Origin: Mantis religiosa
Lineage: Eukaryota > Arthropoda > Insecta > Mantodea > Mantidae
Length of the DNA: 64,000 nucleotides
Assembly (NCBI GenBank): GCA_030765055.1
Contig: CM060952.1
Location: 168,890,340 to 168,954,339 of the forward strand
Direction: 5' to 3'
The position numbers and the translations under genes are program-made. Of this stretch, positions 54,008-64,000 are shown piece after piece (positions within the stretch are counted from its first letter, which is position 1; each line of letters opens with the position of its first letter). The notes under the pieces are model-generated. The model saw nothing but the letters and a program-made list of their open reading frames with translations. It had not been told where the DNA came from and ran no database searches.

Positions 54008-55670
54008 CCTGTAGTACCCGAAACATGTATATCAATGACGTCAGCTAACAGTAATTAAACCGCTGCTGAGTAGTTACTACCGCTGTAGTAAGAGGAATTT
54101 ACTCAGTTTTGAATATTTTCTTCTAATTCTTCCATCATCATCGAAGTCGTCTTCGTCAGCATCATCATTACTCTGTCCTCGACCACATCCATATTTCTTA
54201 ATCCCTAGCTATCAGCGTACAGTAGACTTGCAGGTGCATTGCGATTAGAGAAAATAAAAAAGTGAGCCTTTATGAGCTATAGTAAAGTAAGTTTCTGAAA
54301 GTAAATGTAACGCTAATGACTAGATTTTCAATTTATGTTGTTAATATTGGGCCTCTAATTTCTCTCACTGTAAGATACAGAAACAGTCTTATTTATTGCG
54401 CATGACCTCCAATGCAGATATCTGTGATTATGAGGTGAGCTCATTAAAATCCATTTTCTGAAAATACATAGATTTTATAGATTTTACACTCACTAATCCG
54501 TGAGGCACATCCCTCTTTTGGGAAGCTCGACAGGATTCGATGATCAGAGGGTGGAATGCTTCTCTTCTCGAGTTCACTAAGACCCAAAAATCCAGCAACT
54601 AAAGAAAAAAAGAGCACGGCGCTGCTTCCCTAACCCTATTACATTCATTATGCCTTTTTTCCTGAGGCTGCTGTTGTGAGAACTCAGGAATATTCCTCTC
54701 AGAGTCTTATTTCCGCCGCGCGCCAACTCCCATTCTGCAGTTTTACTCATTGATCTCAACTTGATTAAACCTCCAGCATTGCTCACATTCCTCGTGCAAC
54801 TTCGCGGCCCACTTCTCCCTTATCCGTCCTCTTCTTTCTTCTTTAATCTGCTTCTAGGGCACACGTTGAAACTTTAAACCCTTGGGCTGCAGTCGTGTTT
54901 TAATTACTGTCAACTCAGCGGCGTTTAGGTGTAAAGTTTACCGATGAGCTCTAAACAAGTGCAGAAATTGCTACAGTTTCCATTTGCTTTAATTCTTCTA
55001 GAACACCTACAGAGCAAAGATATGACTATAATAGTTTTTAGTTTTGGGTTTAGGTTCGTTGAACAAAACCTACTGAGAAGCTTTTTTTTTTACTTGTAAG
55101 CCCTGAGTCATCCGAATTTAAAATAACAATATAGTATTGACCTTTCAGGTTTGGAGCACACGTAATTTTTGTGTTACAAAGCTTAGAAATTCGAAACCAG
55201 TAACAATAGAAGAGAAATTCTAAGTTTTATACCATCCCATTTGGCAACAGTGGCCCATAATCATGTTCAACATTATGCATTGTTGAAAGTTACAAAAGGT
55301 CAGTATAAAGAATGCGACGTTTTTTGTCCTCAATTATATTGTTAATCGATCTCGATCGATTGTTCAATGACATTTTCGAACAGTACTTGCAGTAGATTCA
55401 CTCAGAGGGTCGTTCATCAATTAATTAGTGGTACTGTGAGGTTGCGATAAAAGAAGATCTCATAGATTTGAACATCGGGCTACCAAACAGATGGACTGAC
55501 CCTGCTGGTGATGACGATAGAGAACCTTTTGTTGAACTCCTCGTTTGCCAATTCTGATACCGCTTGACTACTTTTTTATGGGGTTACGTTAATGATTTTA
55601 TGTACAAATCACGCCCTTCTCAGATCATCCTAGATCTTGCAGCGCACAGTGTGTTAGTTGTCCATCATAT
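54008..55670. other. AT-rich unique DNA
   Basis: Nothing recognisable in about 1.6 kb. Confidence 0.45.
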
Positions 55671-56369
55671 TGATACCGAAATTAAAGAATTGAAATAAGT
55701 AAAGAATCATGATGGATTTCAAAGGAATGTTGGTTCTGTGTTACAACACGTGCAGAGGCAGTTGAGACGAATAGCAGTTGGGGTGAATAGTTGTTTTAAC
55801 AAAAGAAACGTGAGAAACAGTGTCCTTAGAAGAGTTCTAAAGAGTAGCACTTGACTTTGTTTGAATAGGACTTCGGACCCTTCATAATGGCATGACAAAA
55901 TAGTCACAAAGAGAATATTTGGTTGAATAAAGGGCTTCGAGAAAGTGAAAGTCACACACACCCACGTGCAGCTGTGGAGGACATTCAGTTGGTGGCTCGG
56001 AGCCGATTAGGGCAGTCCTCTTCTTCTGTCTTGGTCGAGGGCAGACCAGAAGCGATGAGAGAAGATATTTGTCGGTTCATATATTCGTGAATAATGAATT
56101 AAGTTTCATCGAGTAATAAGCATTTCATATATAGTAACTCTAAACAGTGATATTGGTAACCCTTGGTCGGCAACTTCGAGTTTAATGTAATAATAAAAGA
56201 AGCAGTCATTAAAGCAGTTTGAAATGGGCATTACAGTGTCATTTAAACCATCCTACTCATACATATCCACGCATACCATGAGATAAACCTCATTGCTTTA
56301 CCCTGAGCTAAACACTATTTGCTTCAAATTGTAGCGTCAAAGTAGAACTGCGAGCCACCCATTATATTT
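55671..56369. repeat. Unclassified 700-bp dispersed repeat U, copy 2
   Basis: Direct-orientation partner of 16418-17136, beginning TGATACCGAAATTAAAG and ending near GCCACCCATTATATTTT. It has one copy of the unit that is tandemly repeated at the end of the other member. The adjacent family F repeat seen at 16130-16417 is absent here, so U is an element of its own. Confidence 0.65.
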
Positions 56370-57907
56370 TCCGCATCAATATGGAGAACGTACCTGGACG
56401 GAAATGGACGTCAGATTTGATGTCTAGAAGGCTACCTAAAGAGCTCGCGTAAGGAAATGCGACAAAATTTTTGGAGTTTCTCTTTCAATTAGTACGATTT
56501 GTATGTTTCTACGTTTTATTAAGCGCAGGAGTTCGAAAACCGAAAGATCATTTGTGGTAAGTTGTAACTCTCTACTCCTTTTACTCTTAATAGATTGTCG
56601 TTAACTGAACTTCACAAAATAAAACTGCTGTAGATAAAAAAGGGAGGAAGAAGGAACATAAATGTAGCAATATAAAACAATATGTAATTAAACTTTTGAC
56701 TGTAGACGGACACTGTCGTATAATCACTTCGTGCATCTGAGTAAAGTTCTGGTCGACCTAATGGAAATGTTGCGTTTGAGGTACATTAGAGAAATATTAG
56801 TGCATAATTTGTTGCAAAATATGTTTAAATATTGCATGCTTCACTTCATAGAGCTGCAGAATATATCGTATTCCTATGATATCGTCATCGAGAGGAATAT
56901 ACTATACTTCCTTTTGAAAATAATGCTGTATTGCTGTTAATATATCTCACTAGTCGTTACTTCAGTAACTTCTGCGTATAAAAGAATGAAAAACGCTGGT
57001 AGCCTTGTAGTACGTTTCCTAAAATGTTTCTCAAATGCTTTTATTCTAATATTATATCTACTGCTTACTTTAACTAAGTATATTTTGATGACAAAAAGGG
57101 ATTTTCGAATACGTAGTCACGACTAAAAGCGTAAAAACGGTACGAAACAGTCGTGAAGTGAAACTGCTATCCATTATATCTCTATTATTTCGCTTGAAGA
57201 GAAATGCCATTGCATAGTTAAAAATTGACAGCACATCTCTGCCGCGCCTTGATCAAGTGATCAAATTCACTGAAAAACAGTAAACATTATTTAATATACC
57301 AATGAACCGCCACTAATCACCCAACGCTGGCATGCCTAGCAAGGAAAGGAAAAGATAACTGGAGGAGTTAAACATTATACAATTTCAGTAGTATTTATCC
57401 CACTTGACTAAAGTGTTGCTGAATATGCATTTACACTGGGTGATATAATAAACATTTTAACACGGCATACCATAAAACTATGTCCGTCTCCAAATTTTTC
57501 TTCGTATCTGTTCACGTTTATAGAAGTGACAAACGAACTTAAACCACGAGGCAAAGGTTACCAAACTTACTGAGCTTGTACCACCATTTGGTGGAAGAAA
57601 TTCTCTCCTTCCTGTCATATTTGTATAAATGCAGTCTTGCACGTTCTCCGTACTACCTACGAGTAATATTCTGTAATAGAAGCAGCAGCATGGTGCAAGT
57701 ACACAGTGCATAATATAACAGTGTTAGAGTACGTATTAATACTATGTCTTATCGAATAATTGTATCAAGCAAAGCATAAGGCGTTAGACAGAGGAGTCCT
57801 TCATTGCTTTGTCTTTCTGGTTAGCATGAATCACCTGCTCAAACACCGTTTTAAAAACATGTCCTCACCTCTTTATTTTTATTTTCATTTGTGCCCGGAG
57901 TGTAAGG
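56370..57907. other. AT-rich unique DNA
   Basis: Nothing recognisable. Confidence 0.45.
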
Positions 57908-58070
<163 letters not shown>

Positions 58071-58576
58071 GTATTTCATTTGGAGATACGTAACTTCTTT
58101 ACTGTATTTAATTGAACTTTCAAATATCATGATACACTTCAACGTAGATCAATTAACTCTATACCAGTTGTGCTGCTTCTTATTTGAAAAAAATGTAGTC
58201 TGCAGGGCGTGTTTTGAAATAATTAAAATGTTACATGATGGACTTGTTTTCAGTATGAATATTCCTTGAGAAAAAATACATTATATTTCTAAACCTTGAA
58301 GTTTTATCTTCCTTGTTCCGCAGTAAAATTGCGTTCTTCACATAAGTTGTATTTAATCGATATTTGGAGCAGACCTCTGAAATCTTAATGAAATATATCC
58401 GTCACGGAACAAAGCCTGAGTTGGTCTACCGTTCAAACACAGTGTACAATATAGGTATATCTTAGAAAGGTAGGTATATCATTCTGATATCTCCAACCAA
58501 GCTCCCAAGAGTAAACATGAAAGCCTTTCGGTTTATTCTAACAACAGATGTCATTCTTATCATTTTTAAATGAATA
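58071..58576. other. AT-rich unique DNA
   Basis: Nothing recognisable. Confidence 0.45.
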
Positions 58577-58796
58577 TCCTACAACGTTAAGTCATATTGG
58601 AAGGTGAATGAAATGGGTGAAATGATGCTCAAGTAGTCCATGGCCCATAGAGCTTAGAGCTACCAGGCAGTTATCTTTCGGGATAAGGTTATTGAAGAAA
58701 TCTTATCCAGGTAACCTGCTCTAATCGAGATTTAAACTTGGAACCTTTTGAACGTGAGGCAGACACGTTATCATCTATACTCCTGTCGTCCTAAGA
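58577..58796 (-). mobile_element. SINE family A, diverged
   Basis: Reverse-strand copy running from CCTACAACGTTAAGTCATAT (3' part) to the B-box region (AATCGAGATTTAAACTTGGA) and GAACGTGAGGCAGACACG. The head is degraded and no clear target duplication is seen. Confidence 0.75.
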
Positions 58797-59379
58797 AGCA
58801 CACTGTCGAGAGCAATTTCCGCGAACAAATCCTACAAAATAAAACCTACTGGTAAGCTACTCTTGTGCATACAACTTATTTGAATGTAATATGGTGTAAC
58901 ATATGGGCAAAAGTGTGTCTGTCATCTGTCACGTTTGTGCTTGTGGGCGTGAAGTAATACAAAATGTACGTTTCTTAAGACGGATGCAGTATACGTTACA
59001 GATGTGGACGTGTCATTTCTTGATTGATCAACTGTTTCTAGTATTCTATACCATTCTGCGTTCAACAGCAAAAGAATGCTGTGTTTCTGTCTAACTACGT
59101 ATATCATAGCGCTTAGATTCATTGGTTTACAATAAAAACAAATCCATAAGCTTGTTTCATACCGAGAATAAAGTTATTGTTCATAGGATTTACATATTTT
59201 TGGTCTGGTTATATAAAATTGTGATCTTTTCACCATATAAGGGTACTTCTGCGTATATGATTTAGGAACTAGATGTTTTTGTAGATACCCCCCCCTATTT
59301 AGCTTAATTGTTTAGCTAGTATTGCCAGGAAGCACCAGTGATATTAAACGTAATGCAAATTACGTGCGCGGTCTAACTG
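58797..59379. other. AT-rich unique DNA
   Basis: Nothing recognisable. Confidence 0.45.
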
Positions 59380-59390
59380 CAACAGCTGTC

Positions 59391-59624
59391 TGTTGGCCGC
59401 GCCGTGGGTGAGTGGCTAGACAGCTTGGCTGTCACCACGGTGGCCCGGGTTCTATCTCAGGCGACCGCAAAGTGAGGTTTGTGATGGACAACACGGTGCT
59501 GTGGTGGGTTTTTCTCCGGGTACTCCGGTTTCTGCCGCCATCTCATCCAAGAGGTGCTTCATCTCCTGTATCATCAGTGTCACTGCCTGCGGAGCCCTAT
59601 TTAGTAGAAGGACCCGCGCGCGCG

Positions 59625-59685
<61 letters not shown>
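59391..59685 (+). mobile_element. SINE family C with expanded dinucleotide tail, 11-bp TSD
   Basis: Head GGCCGCGCCGTGGGTGAGTG, B box GGGTTCTATCTCAGG (degraded), body to GGAGCCCTATTTAGTAGAAG. Instead of the usual GCGGGCGTTAAACACTACAC end it has a (CG)n run (59615-59632) and a (CA)n run (59633-59683) before CTA. CAACAGCTGTC flanks it at 59380-59390 and 59686-59696. Confidence 0.88.
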
Positions 59686-59696
59686 CAACAGCTGTC

Positions 59697-60160
59697 GAAG
59701 TATCGCAAACCAACTTAACAATTCGCTCTTAGCTTTTATAGTGAGAACGTTCCGGGAATGTTTTGTCATTATGGACGTAGCACTACCGTAGCAGAACACA
59801 GTAGCAGTTAGTAAAGTAAGAGCAGCATGTCAGGAAGTCATGTTTTATGCATTTGTGCGGCTGATATGCCTCGCTAATTGCGTGTCCCACCGTCCGCTGG
59901 TTCTTAAACGAGAATTATTTCGTCTGCTGCAGGTTAGTTACTCTTAACTACGGTTTAATTACGTTCAGTAAATCTATTATCCCTCAAGGGAAGTTAACTG
60001 CAGCGCTAGGACGTATACTTTAAATTTTTCTTTCAGTATTTTTATGTTAATATTTTGTTTAGGTAATTACATTGAGAATTTCACCAGCCGCACAGGGAAA
60101 TGGAGTAATTTATGAATGAAATATTTTTACATATTATTCTGTTGTGATAATTACCATGTA
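59697..60160. other. Unique DNA
   Basis: Nothing recognisable. Confidence 0.45.
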
Positions 60161-60660
60161 TAGGGTTTATCAACAAGAATGTCTTATCTGTGAACTTAAA
60201 TAAAATACGTTCTACAAATGATCAGAGGTTTATTTCTGTTTTATTTTGGAACATAATGTCATTACGTGAGAACATCAGTTAAGTGACCGCCGCGACATCG
60301 TTGGATTGCGCGTATACTGTTGACCCAATTTTCAATGACAGAAGGACGTAAATTAGGTGAAACTTAACGAATAACACTCTTGATCACGATTCATAAGATA
60401 ATTTACTGTTTCTGGAGTGTTGGCATAAACTCGAGATGTAACACAAACTCACAAGATGAATCCAAAGGCGTTAAATCACATAATCTCGGGGGCCAATCAA
60501 CATCACCACCACGGGAAATGCTGAAACCTCTGAACTTCTTCAAAAGATCGATTGTTTCGAGAGCAGTATGATATGTGGCACCATCTTGCTGGAACTGAAT
60601 GTTTCTCAGAACAATGCCATTCAATTGAGACCAAAAGTGGTCCCTCATAAGAGCCCGGTA
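60161..60660 (-). mobile_element. mariner-like element, 3' half only
   Basis: Minus-strand 3' half of a Tc1/mariner-superfamily element. It includes the catalytic second and third blocks, the gene end and about 100 bp after the stop. The 5' boundary near 60660 is abrupt. No matching inverted end or TA pair could be assigned. Confidence 0.65.
60262..60660 (-). pseudogene. mariner-like transposase C-terminal half
   Basis: Readable blocks: MRDHFWSQLNGIVLRNIQFQ, QQDGATYHTALETIDLLKK with the second catalytic aspartate, DWPPRLCDLTPLDS with the third, and the C-terminal end VIENWVNSIRAIQRCRGGHL before a stop at 60262-60264. About 40 residues separate the two aspartates, similar to the DD41D type of mariner relatives. 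FLWG after LD is lost, and a frameshift lies between the third block and the end. Confidence 0.8.
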
Positions 60661-60940
60661 TCACGCAATACACGGAAGGTTTGGCGAAGAAATGATCATT
60701 TTGATGGTTAATTTTCTTCGCGTTCCATTTTTACGCGTTGTTGAATGAATGCTTAAGTTCCACGGATGTTGCCAATAACAACTGTAACCGTATGGGGGGG
60801 GGGGGGGAGACTGCCGTAGCTCAGTAATAAAAGTAGCTATCACAGAGGACACTCTTGTTGAAAGACCCTTTATTACTTCTGATAAGACAAACATCGGCAC
60901 TAGAAAGTTTGTGTTTGAAAAACAATTATTTAGAAATAGG

Positions 60941-61379
60941 CAGGGCTAGGAAGTTCGTGCCGGTTTCCTTGAGCATTGTAAGAGCATTAATATTGCATTA
61001 ATATTGCTGCTTTGGTATTTTGTCTAGTAAGAGTATTCCGATATTTAGGAAATTAATTTTATTATTTTGATGTTATTTTACATTTGATCAGGAAATATTA
61101 CAACCCACGTTATAATTGCTTGGGTGTTGCCTCAATGTGCCTATTTAAATAATGAAATCAGCTAGAGACAAGCCCGTATGTACTATATAAGAATTTGTAT
61201 ATTGTACATAGTGATCTAAATAGGTGTGCATTTAGGAATGTCTCATATAAAATTTTTGTTCTCTGGGCAAACGGTTTCAATGCCCCGCGGTGCGCTTTTA
61301 TCTATGACTTCTTTGGATGCTGGGAGGTCGGTCGCAACCTATATAGGTAACGGCGGCCGGTACGAACTTCCTAGCTCTG
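60941..61379. mobile_element. 439-bp hAT-type MITE, 8-bp TSD
   Basis: The ends read CAGGGCTAGGAAGTTCGTGC and, inward from the right, CAGAGCTAGGAAGTTCGTAC, differing at two of 20 positions. GAAATAGG is duplicated at 60933-60940 and 61380-61387. A CAGxG start with an 8-bp duplication is typical for hAT. There is no recognisable coding inside. Confidence 0.92.
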
Positions 61380-61387
61380 GAAATAGG

Positions 61388-62467
61388 ATACAACATGGTT
61401 GTAATCTGTTGTTCCCTATGGTATATTGCTCTCAGTCAATAAAGCCATCACACACCATGTGAACTGTTATCTCTAATTAGGTATTTCTCTATATGCAACC
61501 AAACTTTATAAACATATGTGCAATAAACTAACGATCTAGGCTGTACTATGGAAAAAGATTTCCAAGTAATCATCTAGAGTCACTGAAATCGTTCTGTTGA
61601 ACAGGAGTTGATAAATGCCTTGGGAAATAGAGTTGATCAGGAGTGGATACAGGTCTTGAGAAATTCATATGCGATGGTAGATATGGTTTTCATTCTATTG
61701 CTCCTCTATTGACTGTCATTTCATTTAGCTTGTGAAGAAAAGCATTCCAAGTATTGAAACCTTGCGAAGTAACAAGTCAGACGCATGACTAAGTGTTTGG
61801 AGTGTTCAGGCTTCATGTATTATACTCTGTCCACACTTTGAACTTTAAATCAGTGCTGCAGAGTGAGAATTGTGTTAACATAATTACTAATTGAGTACAA
61901 TTGTGCCAGATTTTAGAGCTTCTGAATAGAATGGGTGAAATATGCCTATATTACATGCTTAAAGAACTGCAAACTAATGTTCTGCAAGTCCCCTCTAAAA
62001 GAAACATAATGAACAGACATCGGAGCCCGTACACCTTTAAAGGCCTATGAACTTTACGAGTCTCGCAGTATATAACTGCTGACGTCAGTCCGGAGGACAA
62101 CACGCAGGGATAGTCCGGTTCGCAACGCGTAGCTTTAGTTTCAATACACGTACTGCTCCTCACGCAGGTAGATCTGCCTTTTAGGGAATGCAAGGTGTTG
62201 GACATATTATGTTAATAGCATTACTTTCACAGCAATTATTGGACAATCTCCATTTTATAAATCGAAAGTTTTGGGTATCATCAACAGCCATTAAACACCT
62301 TGAAGTATGTACTTTCGAGCTGTCTAAAAGCAGTCGAGGAGGTGTCTGTAAAAATTAACAATATAGAGAATGCACCACCTACCAAACGAACAAAAATAAA
62401 TTGTCTAGTATTCAAAACAAATATTGGATTTTCAGTGCTGCGTAATATAAGAAATAAACTAAGTATA
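61388..62467. other. Unique DNA
   Basis: Nothing recognisable. Confidence 0.45.
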
Positions 62468-62700
62468 GGACAAACATATTGTCGCGGCGACGGGCATAAA
62501 AGCTTCGGCGGAAATAGACAACAGACGGATAGTGCTTCATAGAGATAAAGAGCTTGCATAAGCGGGTAAACATAGCGCCTGAGATAAAAGACTTACCGAC
62601 ACAGATAAGTGAGCTAAATTAAAATTTCTAGTGACTTCTTGATTGATAGAGATATTTCGGTTTCTGGTTTGTTTTAGAACAGTCTAGAAATTATCAGTGA
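62468..62700 (+). repeat. Dispersed repeat, family G, copy 2
   Basis: Plus-strand partner of 52855-53075. It ends about 80 bp before a DDE transposase fragment, which raises the possibility that family G is a non-coding flank of a DDE element. Confidence 0.55.
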
Positions 62701-62776
62701 GGTATTTAAGTATTTAGGAATATTCGGAGATATCGAAGTGACGTTTATATAGTTTATATGGATGAAACATATAAAT

Positions 62777-63010
62777 ACAGCACATACTGGACCATGTGCC
62801 TGGAGTGAAATACGTTACAGGGACTCTGCAGCGATATTGAAAGGCCGACAGTTGTTTAGCATGCCTGCTGGAGGAGAACAGGGTTTTGTTCCAAATGCCA
62901 GTGTACTATTTAAGATCCAACAAAAGCGTGGAGATTACTACCATAGTAAGAACTACAACTCAGTTTATAAGAGCTGCAAAACTGGCTTTGATAATGAAAT
63001 TTGCTTTTAG
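62777..63010 (+). pseudogene. DDE transposase central fragment (YLDETW group)
   Basis: Plus-strand frame with TGPCAWSE, KGRQLFSMPAGGEQGFVPNA and SVLFKIQQKRGDYYHSKNYN. In uncharacterised insect transposases of the YLDETW group this block follows the first catalytic block and precedes the second (DNAPYH). The first block itself and the second are absent here. It covers the part that is deleted in the three shorter elements at 980, 11869 and 21805. The stop is at 63008-63010. Confidence 0.65.
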
Positions 63011-64000
63011 ACACCTTATGCACCGCCCTCCCCTCTCGTAATCTTACGCGTGTGACGCATTGTGGCGATAGGTGCACTATCCCCACCACCGTTGCTACTC
63101 ATCCCTACCGCGCAGGATTCCTGTCAAGATAAAATAATACATCTGTACATTGATTGCTAAGGTGTACGGAATCCGATGTCTAATAATAAATTAAAAAAAT
63201 AAACATTTTCGAAAATTGTGGATCCAGTGGACGTCTTATCTTCCTGTATATTCGAATGTCCAAGTGACGTTTAAACGTTGAAGTACTGATGTTTGTAAAT
63301 AACACATGAACTTTTAAAACTGGATTTCCATTTTTGTTTTCTTATTTTAATTTTTTATTTCCCAGCTGAGATTACGTGGATGTAGCAGGAATTAATAAAC
63401 AAAGCTATAGAAGCATTTCCTCTGTTTTGCATGCATAAAGGGAGTTCAAAGTTTAGAGAAAACGACTGCGAAAACTCTGGCAAACTGAAGCATATTGAAA
63501 GAGAATCCATCCCGCGGACCATTGAATATTCTTTCCGCTGATTCAGGAAACTGCTGTAAGCGAAACTCTTTTCAGAGTAAAGATTGCCTGCCCTGTGGTC
63601 ATCTGGTCTTATAGCCGTGTTTTAATACCGATAATCGATAATACCGCTGCTGCGTGGGTGCGCTACTTACCCTCTTGCGAGACTCTGCCGATCGATTCTC
63701 TTGGACAGCTGCGTCGTGACCCCGACTCGTCTGTCTCAGGAAGACCTCGATACGACCCTCATTAATCCTTCCAAACACACCTTCACCGTAAATTGTTACT
63801 TGGCATTGACCTTACCAAATTGATGATGTGAATGGAGTGGCTGAGATCATCTCGGCCAGGAGGTTATTGGAGTGTAGCACTGCATAGTGCTTAAGGTTTA
63901 ACAACGGAGGATTACTTCCCCAGTGCTCAATTTTTTAACTCTTAGAAAGTAGTTCACGAAAATGTGAACTTAAGCCTCTTTATTTTCTCTGAAGTCTGTG
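63011..64000. other. Unique DNA
   Basis: No repeat copy, gene fragment or RNA-like structure recognised. Confidence 0.45.

Noticed and set aside
59452..59791. Frames with Cys-Val or Thr-His repeats
   Set aside because: They are translations of a (CA)n tail of a SINE.

Overview
This window reads as a stretch of a large, repeat-rich insect genome. No intact host gene, exon chain or structured host RNA gene could be supported in 64 kb. What can be read is layer upon layer of transposable elements in AT-rich unique DNA. The evidence for an insect is indirect: mariner, PIF/Harbinger and hAT-type elements, tRNA-derived SINEs, RT fragments of the type common in arthropods, and an insect-like mitochondrial cox1 fragment. 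The mixture resembles cockroaches or termites (Blattodea), but that placement is an inference. The many short open frames scattered through the window are almost all chance frames or fragments of dead transposons.

Layout. 1-16 kb: an internally deleted DDE transposon (980-2149, minus), a dimeric SINE (4241-5493), several SINEs (6.0-9.2 kb), a second copy of the DDE element (11869-13668) that carries a 639-bp TA-flanked MITE, and a pair of related repeats at 11541 and 14967. 16-25 kb: a 700-bp unclassified repeat, a GC-richer block (17.5-18.4 kb), a LINE insertion with an inverted 5' end that was later hit by a SINE (20354-21606), a third, truncated DDE copy (21805-22484), three related SINEs in inverted and direct order (23389-24100), and a SINE split by an internally deleted mariner (24486-25171). 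25-39 kb: a nearly full-length but broken mariner with 38-bp perfect inverted repeats (27131-28291), LINE remnants at 31.5-32.3 and 36.9 kb, a 55-bp SINE scrap, and much unique DNA. 39-54 kb: a SINE split by a LINE 3' end, a cox1 NUMT (41072-41191), a SINE split by an unknown 495-bp element, a third mariner (43980-45386), a gag/ORF1-like remnant interrupted by a SINE (47.0-48.1 kb), a long SINE with perfect target duplication (49474-50049), a PIF/Harbinger derivative with remnants of both of its genes (50294-51443), and a 408-bp MITE (53598-54005). 54-64 kb: the second copy of the 700-bp repeat, a (TTA)n microsatellite, two more SINEs, a mariner-like 3' fragment, a 439-bp hAT-type MITE (60941-61379) and one more DDE fragment (62777-63010).

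Nothing here acts as a pathway. The biological content is the insertion history. In at least eight places one element sits inside another, and in most of these the target-site duplications and the uninterrupted sister copy can both be read, so insertion order and target preference can be inferred directly.
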